Positions 1-8,155 of a DNA stretch of 64,000 nucleotides are shown piece after piece. Within the stretch, counting starts at the first letter, position 1. Every line of letters begins with the position of its first letter. The position numbers were made by a program, and so were the translations under genes. The stretch lies in the NCBI GenBank assembly GCA_963838385.1, contig CAWIRE010000002.1, forward strand, positions 73,385-137,384, in the 5' to 3' direction. This DNA is from DAHUYF01 sp963838385 (GTDB lineage: Bacteria; Pseudomonadota; Alphaproteobacteria; ATCC43930; CGMCC-115725). The notes under the pieces are model-generated. The model was given only the letters and a program-made list of their open reading frames with translations. It had not been told where the DNA came from and made no database searches.

Positions 1-522
1 GGTGACGAACCGCGTCACCACCGGCGCGTACATGGCGTCCGCCATGGTCAGCTCGCCGAAGAGATAGGGGCCTTTGGACCGGTCGAGGCAGTCGCGCCAG
101 ATGGTGGTGATGCGCTCGATATCCGCCCGGGCACCGGCATGCGGCTTGTAGCCGGGATGGCGCCCCCGGATGTTCATCGGCATGGAAGAGCGTAAGGCAC
201 TGAAACCCTGGTGCATCTCGCCGGAGATCGAGCGGCAGCGCGCGCGATCTGCGCGATCTTTGGGCAAGAGCCCAGCTTTTGGGCGGATCTCGTTGAGATA
301 TTCGGCGATGGCCAGCGTGTCCCAGACCCGTAGCCCGTTATGGACCAGGCAGGGGATCAGGTAGGAGGGCGCCAGCAGCAGCAGCTCGGCGCGCATCATC
401 GGGTCGTCCGACGGGATCATCTCCTCGGTGAAGTCGAGGCCGGCCATCTTGGCCAGCAGCCAGCCGCGCAGCGACCAGGAGCCGTAATTCTTACTGGCAA
501 TGATGAGTTTCGCTTCCGCCAT
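1..522 (-). CDS. Glutathione S-transferase family protein, 3' end outside the window
   Basis: The reading frame starts at ATG 522 (GGAGAGAGGA just upstream) and runs off the left edge after 174 codons without a stop. The N-terminus has a thioredoxin-fold GST pattern, with an SKNYGSWSLRGWLLAK-like first helix and LIPCLVHNG followed by DTLAIAEYLNE, the usual cis-proline and glutathione-contacting region. The C-terminal helical domain begins about residue 100, with GPYLFGELTMADAMYAPVV as the familiar N-capping/hydrophobic-staple region. GSTs of this type conjugate glutathione to electrophiles or isomerise substrates in the cytosol. The substrate cannot be read from sequence. The family call is safe and the subclass is not. 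Confidence 0.85.
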   Translation of the reverse strand, partial: MAEAKLIIASKNYGSWSLRGWLLAKMAGLDFTEEMIPSDDPMMRAELLLLAPSYLIPCLVHNGLRVWDTLAIAEYLNEIRPKAGLLPKDRADRARCRSISGEMHQGFSALRSSMPMNIRGRHPGYKPHAGARADIERITTIWRDCLDRSKGPYLFGELTMADAMYAPVVTRFVT

Positions 523-1215
523 GATCCTCTCTCCGCCCGAGACCTCCCGTTGCTCAAAATTAGTGCAATTTCTGCGCCAGCGCGAGCCGCGCGCGGCTTG
601 GCGCGGGGCTCGGTCGCGGCCGTAGTTCGCCACGCCGTCCCCGCGCATGCCCCGGCGCCGCATCCGCACGGCTGGCGCTGCCCGAGGCGGCGCACCAAAG
701 GCGCCACGCGCATCGGACGCTCGGCATGCTGCGGACGCGGCGCATGGAGCGGGTCGGGAAGCCGCCGGGCTTCCCACCGACGACGTGCTGGCTAGGAGCC
801 TGTCTGGGAAATGGCATGGGTCTGCTCGTCGCTCACGATGCGCACGGCATCGCTTCGCTCCTCCCCCGGATCAAAGTCCGGGGCAGACGCGAAATGACGA
901 TGTCGCAGACCCATGCCATGTCCCAGACAGGCTCCTACGTGCGACGCGCTCTTCGACGAGGACATGCGGCGCTCGATCACCTGCTCGACGAGGTGACGGC
1001 GGAGCTGCCGGAGGAAGCCGGGATGGCATCCGCGCCCGCGGCGGAGAAAGCGGCTTCGTAGCGCCGCCGCGCGCACAACCGGCGCGACTGCCGATTAATA
1101 CCTAATCGCCATTGCCATCACCGCATCCTGTCGTATCCTCCTCATCAAGGGGCGCGCGATGCGCAGACGTCGCCGCTGCCAAACACATCCACCGGAAAGA
1201 GGAAAGGGAGTGGCC
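523..1215. other. Gene-poor stretch containing a palindromic element
   Basis: About 690 bases lie between the GST and phasin genes. The only structured feature is the inverted-repeat element at 793-937, listed separately. The flanking GC-rich DNA has several overlapping open frames on both strands, but none has a recognisable domain, convincing ribosome-binding site or consistent start, so I call no gene. The promoter for the GST gene should lie just right of 522, but I see no clear -35/-10 pair. Confidence 0.6.
793..937. repeat. 145-bp palindromic element with 32-bp near-perfect inverted arms
   Basis: The arms at 793-824 (TAGGAGCCTGTCTGGG...) and 906-937 are reverse complements at 31 of 32 positions. 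Between them, 864-870 and 877-883 form a second CCCCGGA/TCCGGGG hairpin. The unit has no coding frame of its own. The size, terminal inverted repeats and nested stem fit a MITE or palindromic-unit family. An exported stem-loop RNA or bidirectional terminator is possible but less likely given the arm length. A similar inner core recurs at 13141-13165. Confidence 0.7.
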
Positions 1216-1644
1216 ATGGCCAAAACCCACGTCGATGACACGCGGGGAAAGCGCGAGGAGATGCAGATCTCCGCCATGTTCGATCCGAGCCGCGCGCTTG
1301 GCGGGATCGAGCCCTTGTTGCAGGCCGGTAATAAATGGTTCGAGAACTGGGCCGCGATGAGCTCGGAGCTGATCGAATTCGGCCGCGCACGGCTCGACCG
1401 CAATCTCGAGGCAAGCAAAGCTCTCGTCCGTTCGGGCAGCCTCGATGAGGCGATGGATCTCCAGGCGGATTTCACCCGCACCACGCTGCGCGAATATTTC
1501 GCCGAGGCCGGCAAGCTCGCCGATCTCGGCACACGGGTGATGATGGAGAGCCTCTGGGCCTGGCAGCCGGCGGTGCGCGGCGAAGCGGCCCGCGCCGAGC
1601 GGCCGTCGCGCGGCGAAGCGGCGGAACGGCGCGACGCCGCCTGA
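1216..1644 (+). CDS. Phasin family protein
   Basis: The protein has 142 residues and starts at ATG 1216 with GGGAG upstream. The pattern is typical of alphaproteobacterial phasins: a short N-terminal segment (QISAMFDPSRALGGIEPLL), then a long amphipathic helix (NKWFENWAAMSSELIEFGRA) and a second coiled helix (MDLQADFTRTTLREYFAEAG), with a charged low-complexity tail. Phasins coat polyhydroxyalkanoate granules, and members of this group also occur as general cytosolic helical proteins. No PHA synthase or depolymerase gene is nearby, so granule binding is inferred from family resemblance only. Confidence 0.75.
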   Translation: MAKTHVDDTRGKREEMQISAMFDPSRALGGIEPLLQAGNKWFENWAAMSSELIEFGRARLDRNLEASKALVRSGSLDEAMDLQADFTRTTLREYFAEAGKLADLGTRVMMESLWAWQPAVRGEAARAERPSRGEAAERRDAA

Positions 1645-1689
1645 GGCGGCACTGGCAGCGGCGGCGGACATCGCCTATGCCTGCCGCCG

Positions 1690-1893
1690 ATGCCCGAGCC
1701 TCAGCCCATCCGCTTCAACGGCGTCGAGCTTCTCGCGGAGGCTGACGGCGCGCTGGTGCGGCCCGAGGAACGGCTGCTGATCGCCGCCGATCTCCCTCTG
1801 GAGAAGTCTCGAGCTTCGCCCGGTGCGGCGTGATGTTATCGCCCGGCCCGCGCCGAGGTCGCCGGCGTTGTGGACGCGCTCGAAGCGCGCTGA
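1690..1893 (+). pseudogene. pdeM: Remnant of ligase-associated phosphoesterase PdeM
   Basis: From ATG 1690 the frame encodes IRFNGVELLAEADGALVRPE then RLLIAADLPLEK, which matches the start of PdeM, a calcineurin-like phosphoesterase that sits with DNA ligase and an Lhr-type helicase in DNA-repair clusters. Directly after LEK the frame shifts. The next frame continues with the expected SSFARCGVML, while the first frame stops at 1831-1833. Nothing beyond about 1893 resembles the rest of the roughly 220-residue family, and the nnrS stop codon lies at 1901. The first metal ligand His of DLHLEK is read here as Pro. This is a decayed, non-functional fragment. Confidence 0.55.
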
Positions 1894-1900
1894 CCGCGGA

Positions 1901-3121
1901 TCAGCGGCGATCGCGCGGCAGCAGCAGCATGGGGCCGTAGACCAGCGCGAAGCCGGCGAAGGCCGCGGTCCAGAGGCAGGCCGAGGCAATGAGCAGCGGC
2001 ATGGTCCAGGAGGCGGCGAAGGCGGCCGCGAGGCGCGCGATGGCAGCGAGGTTCACCAGGAGATAGATCGCGCCGGTGGCGCGGTCGGCGGAGAGCGCGC
2101 GGCCGGTATGGCCGCGGGTCGCGCGCGTCATCACCGCCAGGATCATGGTGCCGATCGCGCCGGCGGTCAGCGCATGGATCGCGGCGCTCTGCGGCACGGC
2201 GGCATCGAGCACCGAGAGGCCGAGGAGACCCGCCCCCAGCGCCAGCCAGGCGTATCCCACATGCAGGACCAGCAGCAGCGGCTCCGCCGCCGTATCCGCG
2301 CCGCGCCAGCGCCACAGGCGCCAAAAATTGAGCGCCGAGCCAACCAGCAGGATCACGCCGACTGGCGGAAACGAGGGAAGGAAGGCCCAGCCGAAGAGGC
2401 CGGCATGCAGCGCGCCCAGCGCGGCGCGATCGATGCGGCCGGGCTGCGCCGGAAGCGCCGCCTGTGGCCGCTTCGCCAGCCAGTTTCGGGTGAAGCTCGG
2501 GACGATCCGCCCGCCCACCACCGAGATCAGCACGATCACGGCGGCGAGCCCGAGGCGCCAGCCGAGCCCTGCGGGCACGCCTATGCCATCGGCTTCCAGA
2601 TGCATCAGTAGATTGGCGATGCCGAGCACCGCCACGGGCGCCACCATCGGCAGGTTGCGCCGGTTGCCACCGGCGATGATCTCGCGCGCGACCACCGCCA
2701 CGAGCGCCGCCGGGAATGACAGATCGGCCGCGGCCGCGAGCCAGGCCGGCAGCAACGCCGAGACCAGGCAGGCGACGCGGCCGAGCAGCCACAGCCCGGC
2801 CAGCAGCGCCAGCGGGCCGCCGCTGACCGGCAGGCGCTGCGTCCAGTTCGGGATGGCGGTAAGCAGAAAGCCAGCAACCGCCGCCATGACAAAGCCGAAC
2901 AGCATCTCATGGGCGTGCCAGGCGAGCGGCTCGAACCGGCTCGGCATCGTTGCGCCGGTGGCGAGCATCAGGATCCACAGCGGCAGCGCTGCCGCCGACC
3001 ACAGGGCGGCCGCAAGAAAGAACGGCCGGAAGCCCTGGGCGAGAAAGGCCGGCGCAGAAGGGCGCACGACGCTGCCCGAGATCGGTCGTCCCGTAGAGCT
3101 CCCCGCTGCCTTCGGCGCCAT
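1901..3121 (-). CDS. nnrS: NnrS family haem/copper membrane protein
   Basis: The 406-residue protein is almost entirely transmembrane, about 12 helices. It carries the NnrS signatures QGFRPFFLAAALW, WHAHEMLFGFVMAAVAGFLL, IPNWTQR, VGGRIVPSFTRNWL and HALTAGAIGTMILAVMTRA. The conserved histidines in the HAHEM, SFTRN-flanking and HALTAG segments are the likely haem/metal ligands. NnrS proteins protect against nitric oxide and nitrosative stress in denitrifiers and other bacteria. No nitrite or NO reductase genes are in view. An Fnr/NnrR-type palindrome lies 67-80 bases upstream of the start, which fits NO or low-oxygen control. Confidence 0.92.
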   Translation of the reverse strand: MAPKAAGSSTGRPISGSVVRPSAPAFLAQGFRPFFLAAALWSAAALPLWILMLATGATMPSRFEPLAWHAHEMLFGFVMAAVAGFLLTAIPNWTQRLPVSGGPLALLAGLWLLGRVACLVSALLPAWLAAAADLSFPAALVAVVAREIIAGGNRRNLPMVAPVAVLGIANLLMHLEADGIGVPAGLGWRLGLAAVIVLISVVGGRIVPSFTRNWLAKRPQAALPAQPGRIDRAALGALHAGLFGWAFLPSFPPVGVILLVGSALNFWRLWRWRGADTAAEPLLLVLHVGYAWLALGAGLLGLSVLDAAVPQSAAIHALTAGAIGTMILAVMTRATRGHTGRALSADRATGAIYLLVNLAAIARLAAAFAASWTMPLLIASACLWTAAFAGFALVYGPMLLLPRDRR

Positions 3122-3187
3122 GCGTCACTCCGTCCCAGTGCTGTCGCGACCAGTTTCGCACCCTGCGTCCGCAGCCGGCTGCCGTCG

Positions 3188-3201
3188 TTGACCCAGGTCA
3201 A
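3188..3201 (-). promoter_or_regulatory. Fnr/NnrR-type box upstream of nnrS
   Basis: TTGAC-CCAG-GTCAA is a perfect palindrome with the TTGAC-N4-GTCAA layout of Crp/Fnr-family sites such as Fnr, Dnr and NnrR boxes. Its centre is about 73 bases before the nnrS start, suitable for class II activation at about -41.5 with a start site near 3153. No regulator gene is in the window. The assignment rests on the motif and on the known NO/oxygen control of nnrS in other bacteria. Confidence 0.6.
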
Positions 3202-3253
3202 ACAAATCGTCGACCCGGCGCCCGCCTGCCCACGGGTTGACGACGCCGAGGCG

Positions 3254-5038
3254 TCACTCCGCCGCCGGCCTTCGTCGCAGCCGCAACAGCACGTCGCGCT
3301 CGCGCTCCTGGCGCAGGACAGTGGCGCGCACACGGAGCAGATCGCGACGCGCGACCAGCCCCACCAGGGCGTCGTCGCCGCGGCGCAGGATAGGGACGCG
3401 GCCGATATCGGCGGCGGCCATGCGGTCGGCCAGCTGACCGACCAGTTCATCCTCGTATCCTGTCACCAGATGCCGCGCCGCGGCCACGTCGCGCAGCGAC
3501 TGGCCCGCCGGCCACCCCGCGATCGTCCAGCGTAGCGCATCGGAGCGCGCGACCATGCCGATCACGCGGCCATCGGCCTCCACCACCGGATAGCTCTTGT
3601 GCCGCCGCGGCGCGTCGGGCGCGGTGAAGAACTGAATCGCCTCGCCGATCGGCATATCCGCCGTCAGGCTCTCCACGGGCTTCGCCATGATCTCGCCGAC
3701 GCGCATTGTCTCGAAGGGATCGACGACATACTCGCGCATGACATGATGGCCCCGCCGCGCCACCTTCTCGGTCAGGATCGAGCGGCGCAGCAGCAGCACG
3801 GTGGTGGCATGCGCCAGGATGCAACCGACGGCGAGCGGCAGCAGCGCGCCGAGATTGTGCGTGAGCTCGACGGCAAAGACGATGCCGGTCAGCGGCGAGC
3901 GCATGGTGCCGCCCATCATCGCCGCCATGCCGATCAGCGCCCACAGCCCCATATCGCCCGTCGGCATGACGCCGCCGAAGAGGGCGCCCAGCGCGCCGCC
4001 CATGATCAGCAGCGGGGCGAGCACGCCGCCGGAGGTGCCTGAGCCCAGGGCGATCGCCCAGATGACCGCCTTCACCACCCCCAGCCGCAGCGTCACCGCG
4101 GTCGAGAGATCGCCGTGCAGCAGCGCCGCGATATTGTCATAGCCGACCCCGAGCGCCCGCGGCTCGATCAGGCCGCCGAGGCCGATGACGAGGCCGCCAA
4201 AGACGGGCCACCACATCCAGTGGATCGGCAGCCGCAGGAAGAGATCCTCGCTGGCATAGACCATCTGCGTCAGCAGCCCGGAGGCGAGCCCGGCGAGAAT
4301 GCCGAGGAGCGCCGCGAGCAGTAACCCCTCCAGCGGCAGCGCCGCGCTCGTTGCCATCGGAAAGAGCGGGCCCGCCCCCATCAGCCAGGGGCGCCAAGCC
4401 GCCGCCACGATGCAGGCGATGGCGGTGGGCACGAAGCTACGCGGCTTCCATTCGAACAGCAGCAGTTCGACCGCGAGCAGCATGGCGGCGATGGGCGTGG
4501 CGAAGGTGGCGGTCATCCCGGCGGCCGCGCCCGCGACCAGCAGCGTCTTGCGCTCCGCATTCGACAGCCGGAAAAGCTGGGCGAAGAGCGAGCCGAAGGC
4601 CCCGCCGGTCATGATGATCGGGCCTTCGGCGCCGAACGGCCCGCCGGTGCCGATCGAGATCGCCGAGGACAGCGGCTTCAGGATCGCGACCTTGGGCTCG
4701 ATGCGGCTGCGCCCGATCAGGATGGCTTCCATCGCCTCCGGGATGCCGTGGCCGCGGATCTTCTCCGAGCCGAAACGCGCCATGAGCCCGACGATCAGGC
4801 AGCCCGCAACCGGGATCAGGACCGAGGCTGGCCCGAGCGCGGTGTCGGAGATGATGGCAGGTGCATCACTGAACCGCCCATGATAGGCCAGATTGGTGGC
4901 AAGGTAGATCAGATGCAGCAATGCCCAGGCGGCGGCCGCACCGGCCGTGCCGACGACGAGGGCCATCGCCGCCAGCAGCAACAGGCGCCGGTCGGTGGTG
5001 AAATCGCGCAGGCGGTCGGCGGGCACAGGATTTCGCAT
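3254..5038 (-). CDS. CLC-family chloride channel/antiporter with CBS pair
   Basis: I chose ATG 5038, which has GAGG 11 bases before it, over a GTG at 5050 that has no site. This gives 594 residues. The membrane part carries all three CLC selectivity motifs: GHGIPEA (usual GSGIPE with Ser replaced by His), GPFGAEGPII with the gating glutamate kept, and GTSGGVLAP. Two CBS domains follow (from about residue 440, with VGEIMAKPVESL and a second ending DALVGLVARRDLL), which bind nucleotides and tune transport. CLC proteins move Cl- or exchange Cl-/H+. The gene diverges from a MarR regulator across a short palindrome-bearing gap. Confidence 0.93.
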   Translation of the reverse strand: MRNPVPADRLRDFTTDRRLLLLAAMALVVGTAGAAAAWALLHLIYLATNLAYHGRFSDAPAIISDTALGPASVLIPVAGCLIVGLMARFGSEKIRGHGIPEAMEAILIGRSRIEPKVAILKPLSSAISIGTGGPFGAEGPIIMTGGAFGSLFAQLFRLSNAERKTLLVAGAAAGMTATFATPIAAMLLAVELLLFEWKPRSFVPTAIACIVAAAWRPWLMGAGPLFPMATSAALPLEGLLLAALLGILAGLASGLLTQMVYASEDLFLRLPIHWMWWPVFGGLVIGLGGLIEPRALGVGYDNIAALLHGDLSTAVTLRLGVVKAVIWAIALGSGTSGGVLAPLLIMGGALGALFGGVMPTGDMGLWALIGMAAMMGGTMRSPLTGIVFAVELTHNLGALLPLAVGCILAHATTVLLLRRSILTEKVARRGHHVMREYVVDPFETMRVGEIMAKPVESLTADMPIGEAIQFFTAPDAPRRHKSYPVVEADGRVIGMVARSDALRWTIAGWPAGQSLRDVAAARHLVTGYEDELVGQLADRMAAADIGRVPILRRGDDALVGLVARRDLLRVRATVLRQERERDVLLRLRRRPAAE

Positions 5039-5097
5039 GCTTCGCAACACCTCGATGAGGCGGGAGGGGAGCGGCCGAGGCCGGCGGATGCCCCTTT

Positions 5098-5114
5098 ATA
5101 TCGCAATACGATAT
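5098..5114. promoter_or_regulatory. Palindromic operator between clc and marR-type gene
   Basis: ATATCG-CAATA-CGATAT is a perfect 6-bp inverted repeat with a 5-base spacer in the only AT-rich part of the roughly 100-base divergent gap. MarR dimers bind palindromes of this size, usually over their own promoter. The site is 24 bases before the regulator's ATG and about 60 bases before the clc start, so one bound dimer could control both genes. Confidence 0.55.
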
Positions 5115-5137
5115 TTTAAAAAAAGGGGGTGGCGGAG

Positions 5138-5578
5138 ATGACGGGAAAAGCTGTCGAAAGGCCCGGGCGCGCACTCGCCGAGGCGGATTACCAACGGCTG
5201 GCGGAGTTCCGCTATCTGCTCCGCAGCTTCCTGATCTTCAGCGAGGCGGCAGCCGAAGCGGCCGGACTCACGGCGCAGCAGCATCAGGCGCTGCTCGCCA
5301 TCAAGGGCTTTGCCGGGACGACGCCGATCACCACCGGCACGCTCGCCGAGCGCCTCGGCATCCGCGCCCACAGCGCGGTGGGCTTGATCGACCGGCTGGC
5401 GGCGAAGTCCCTCGTCAGGCGGCGGAGCGGCGCCGCCGACCGCCGTCAGGTGCTGATCGCGCTCACGCCCAAGGCGGAGGCGCTGCTGGAGAAGCTTTCG
5501 GCCGCCCACCGTGACGAGCTCGAGCGGCTGGCGCCGCTGCTACAGACGCTGCTCGGCCACTTCAAATCAGGCGCGTGA
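5138..5578 (+). CDS. MarR family transcriptional regulator
   Basis: The protein has 146 residues. I preferred ATG 5138 because AAGGGGG lies 9 bases upstream, whereas an in-frame GTG at 5129 overlaps that site. The winged-helix core is clear: TTGTLAERLGIRAHSAVGLIDRL as helix-turn-helix and KSLVRRRSGAADRRQVLIALTPKAEALL as the wing with the conserved DRR. N- and C-terminal helices form the dimer interface. The gene is divergent from the CLC channel with a palindrome between them, so self-repression and control of the channel are likely. The inducer is unknown. Confidence 0.92.
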   Translation: MTGKAVERPGRALAEADYQRLAEFRYLLRSFLIFSEAAAEAAGLTAQQHQALLAIKGFAGTTPITTGTLAERLGIRAHSAVGLIDRLAAKSLVRRRSGAADRRQVLIALTPKAEALLEKLSAAHRDELERLAPLLQTLLGHFKSGA

Positions 5579-5688
5579 GACCTTGGCCGTCGACGAGTTG
5601 ATCCCGGCCGCGCTCTATCTCGCGATGCTCGCCGAGCGCGGCGAGTTCGGGTGGCGCCTCTACGCGGCCCCCACCCCTTGCCGCTTCC

Positions 5689-6573
5689 TTAGGCGGAGGG
5701 CGGCGGCAGCGGCACATTGTCGATGAGGCGGGTCCGGCCGAGCCACACGGCGGCGAGCAGACGGCCGGGACGGTCGGCGAGCGCCAGCGGCGCCAGCGTC
5801 TCGGCGTCGCTGGCTTCGAGATAGTCGATCCGCGTGAAGCCTGCGGCGGCGAGCTCGGCGCGGCCGGCGTCGAGCGCCGCCGCTATCTCGGCCCCCTGCG
5901 CTATGCGCAGCGCGGTCGCCGACAGCACGCGCTGCAGCGCCGGCGCCACGGCGCGCTCCTGCGGCGAGAGGTAGCGGTTGCGCGAGGAGAGCGCCAGGCC
6001 GTCGGGCTCGCGCACCGTGGGCACGCCCTCGATGCGCACGGCAATGTCGAGATCGCGCGCGACACGGCGGATCACCTGCAACTGCTGATAGTCCTTCTCG
6101 CCGAAGCAGGCGACGTCGGCGCCGGATTGCAGCAGCAGCTTCGCCACCACCGTCGCGACGCCGGCGAAATGGCCGGGACGAAAACGACCGCACAGACCCT
6201 CGGCGACGACGCCGACGCTGACCGTGGTGGAGAACCCTTCGGGATACATCTCGGTGAGGTCGGGCGCGTAGAGCAGGTCGCAGCGCGCCTCGACCAGCTT
6301 GGCGGCATCGCCCGCCTCGTCACGCGGATATCGCGAGAAATCCTCCTGCGGCGCGAATTGCGTGGGGTTGACGAAGATGCTGGCGACGCTGCGCCGGGCG
6401 AGCGCCAGGCCGCGCGCCACCAAGGCCAGATGGCCGGCGTGGAGTGCGCCCATGGTCGGCACCAGCGCCACGCTCTCGCCGGCACGCTGCCAGGCGCCGA
6501 TGCGCGCCCGCAGCGCCGCAACGGTGCGGACGACGGGCAGCGTGCCGATGGTCTCCGGTGGCTTGCGGTCCAT
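5689..6573 (-). CDS. panC: Pantothenate synthetase
   Basis: It has 294 residues, close to the usual 280-290. ATG 6573 is chosen because the further-upstream extension lacks family similarity. PanC joins pantoate and beta-alanine using ATP, the last step of vitamin B5 synthesis. All hallmarks are present: PTMGALHAGHL (HIGH-type nucleotide motif), FVNPTQFAPQEDFSRYPR, GRFRPGHFAGVATVV, FGEKDYQQLQ and REPDGLALSSRNRYLS (KMSKS-type region). It is divergent from the creatininase-family gene. panB is not adjacent, so the pathway is split in this genome. Confidence 0.96.
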   Translation of the reverse strand: MDRKPPETIGTLPVVRTVAALRARIGAWQRAGESVALVPTMGALHAGHLALVARGLALARRSVASIFVNPTQFAPQEDFSRYPRDEAGDAAKLVEARCDLLYAPDLTEMYPEGFSTTVSVGVVAEGLCGRFRPGHFAGVATVVAKLLLQSGADVACFGEKDYQQLQVIRRVARDLDIAVRIEGVPTVREPDGLALSSRNRYLSPQERAVAPALQRVLSATALRIAQGAEIAAALDAGRAELAAAGFTRIDYLEASDAETLAPLALADRPGRLLAAVWLGRTRLIDNVPLPPPSA

Positions 6574-6672
6574 GCTGCGCCGCGGTGTAAGCGGTGCGCG
6601 GCGTCGCGGCAAGCCCAATCTGACGCCGGGCTGCCAGCCCCGGATGCGCGTGCTAAGCTGCCCCACCGCGCA

Positions 6673-7443
6673 ATGGAAAAGAGCAGGCTCCCCCCCGTGC
6701 TACTGCATCTCCTGACCTGGCAAGAAGTCGAAACCTATCTCCAAGGCGCCAAGGGCGTGATCGTGCCGATCGGCTCGACCGAGCAGCACGGGCCCAACGG
6801 CCTCGTCGGCACCGACGCGATCTGCGCCGAGGTGATCGCCAAGGGCGTCGGCGAGGCGTCGGGCGCGCTGGTGGGGCCCACGATCAATATCGGCAATGCG
6901 CAGCACCACATGGCCTTTGCCGGCACCATCACCTTCAAGCCGACGACGCTGATCGCGGTGATCTCCGACTACGTCGCCTCGCTGGCGCGCCACGGCTTCG
7001 AGCGCTTCTTCTTCATCAACGGCCATGGCGGCAACATCAGCACGGTGGGCGCCGCCTTCCAGGAGATCTATGCCGGCAGCTCCATGACAAGCGGCGCCAA
7101 CGCACCCGGCCTCAGGCTCGCGCTCAAGAACTGGTGGGAGACGCCGGGGGTGCAGAAGCTGTCGAAGGATCTCTTCGGCAAGAGCGAAGGCAGCCATGCG
7201 ACGCCGAGCGAGGTGTCGGTGACGCAATGGGCCTATCCCGAGGCGATCAAGCGCGTCGCCATGGGCGAAGCCAATGGCCGCGTGCGCGCCTTCTGCGACG
7301 CGGAGGACTACCGCCGCCTCTTCCCCGACGGCCGCATCGGCTCGGACCCGAGCCTGGCCGCGCCCGAGCACGGCGCGAAATTCGTCGAGGCGGCGGTCAA
7401 AGACATCGCCGAGGAGTATCGGAGGTTCGCCACGGCGGCGTGA
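6673..7443 (+). CDS. Creatininase family amidohydrolase
   Basis: It has 256 residues and starts at ATG 6673, about 100 bases from the divergent panC start. The metal-site motifs of the creatininase/FAPy-deformylase (ArfB/MftE) superfamily are intact: PIGSTEQHGPNGLVGTDA (Glu, His and Asp ligands), FFFINGHGGN (His) and SEGSHATPSEVS (catalytic Glu region). These di-metal enzymes hydrolyse cyclic or linear amides. Creatinine, formamidopyrimidine and mycofactocin-precursor members look alike, so the substrate cannot be assigned. No neighbour points to one. Confidence 0.88.
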   Translation: MEKSRLPPVLLHLLTWQEVETYLQGAKGVIVPIGSTEQHGPNGLVGTDAICAEVIAKGVGEASGALVGPTINIGNAQHHMAFAGTITFKPTTLIAVISDYVASLARHGFERFFFINGHGGNISTVGAAFQEIYAGSSMTSGANAPGLRLALKNWWETPGVQKLSKDLFGKSEGSHATPSEVSVTQWAYPEAIKRVAMGEANGRVRAFCDAEDYRRLFPDGRIGSDPSLAAPEHGAKFVEAAVKDIAEEYRRFATAA

Positions 7444-7498
7444 GGCGAAGCGGGCGGCGAGGCTCGCGCAGAGCTGCCGCCGAGCCGATCGGCGCGGA

Positions 7499-8155
7499 TC
7501 AGGAGGCCGAGGCGGCTTTCGCGCGGTAGATCACCACCAGCGCGCGCGACTCCCCCTGCAGGCTGCGCCCGCGATGGGGAAGGCTCGCGTCGAAATAGGC
7601 GCTGTCCCCCGGCGACAGGATCCAGCTGCGGCTGCGTCCGTCGATCACGGCCGAGAATTCGACCTTGCCCGACAGGATGAACATGAACTCCTCGCCCTCA
7701 TGCTCGAAGCGGACATCCTTCTCCACTTCGGACGGGAAGACCATCACGAACGGCTCCATCCGCTTGTGATGCCGCTGGTCGGCAAGCGCCACGTAATCGT
7801 AGCCGAAGGAGCTGCCGCCGCGGATGACCGAGTGCCGCTCCCCCGCGCGCACGATGCAGACCTCCTGGTCCTGCTCGCCGGTCGCCTCGGAGCCGAAGAG
7901 ATCGGCGAGGTCGGTATCGAGCACGCGGGCGATCTTCACCAACGTGCCGATCGGCGGGATCACCTTCGAGTTCTCGATCTTGGAGACGTAGCCCTTGGTG
8001 AAGCCCGTCTCGGCCGCCAGCCGGTCCTGGGTGAAGCGCCGGGCGGCGCGAAGCTCGCTGAGCCGCCGGCCGAGCCGCAGCTCCAGCGCGGTCAGTGTGC
8101 CGGTCGCGCCCTGCTCGCCACGCGCGGCGGAAACTGCTCGAGATTTGCGGCCCAT
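7499..8155 (-). CDS. XRE-cupin transcriptional regulator
   Basis: The 218 residues divide into a Cro/CI-type helix-turn-helix at about residues 25-85 (LGRRLSELRAARRFTQDRLA, then GFTKGYVSKIENSKVIPP) and a C-terminal cupin_2 domain at about 130-215 (FEHEGEEFMFILSGKVEFS, ILSPGDSAYFDASLPHRG) that usually binds a small ligand. Regulators of this layout control amino-acid, polyamine or nitrogen-source catabolism, often beside their transporter. The gene overlaps the 3' end of the upstream DJ-1-type gene by 64 bases, suggesting co-transcription, and an MHS transporter starts divergently upstream. Confidence 0.9.
   Translation of the reverse strand: MGRKSRAVSAARGEQGATGTLTALELRLGRRLSELRAARRFTQDRLAAETGFTKGYVSKIENSKVIPPIGTLVKIARVLDTDLADLFGSEATGEQDQEVCIVRAGERHSVIRGGSSFGYDYVALADQRHHKRMEPFVMVFPSEVEKDVRFEHEGEEFMFILSGKVEFSAVIDGRSRSWILSPGDSAYFDASLPHRGRSLQGESRALVVIYRAKAASAS

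Noticed and set aside
5584..5690. Short plus-strand frame after marR (DELIPAALYLAMLAERGEF region)
   Set aside because: The peptide looks protein-like but has no start or ribosome-binding site of its own and ends at the convergent panC gene. It is too short to support as a gene or remnant.
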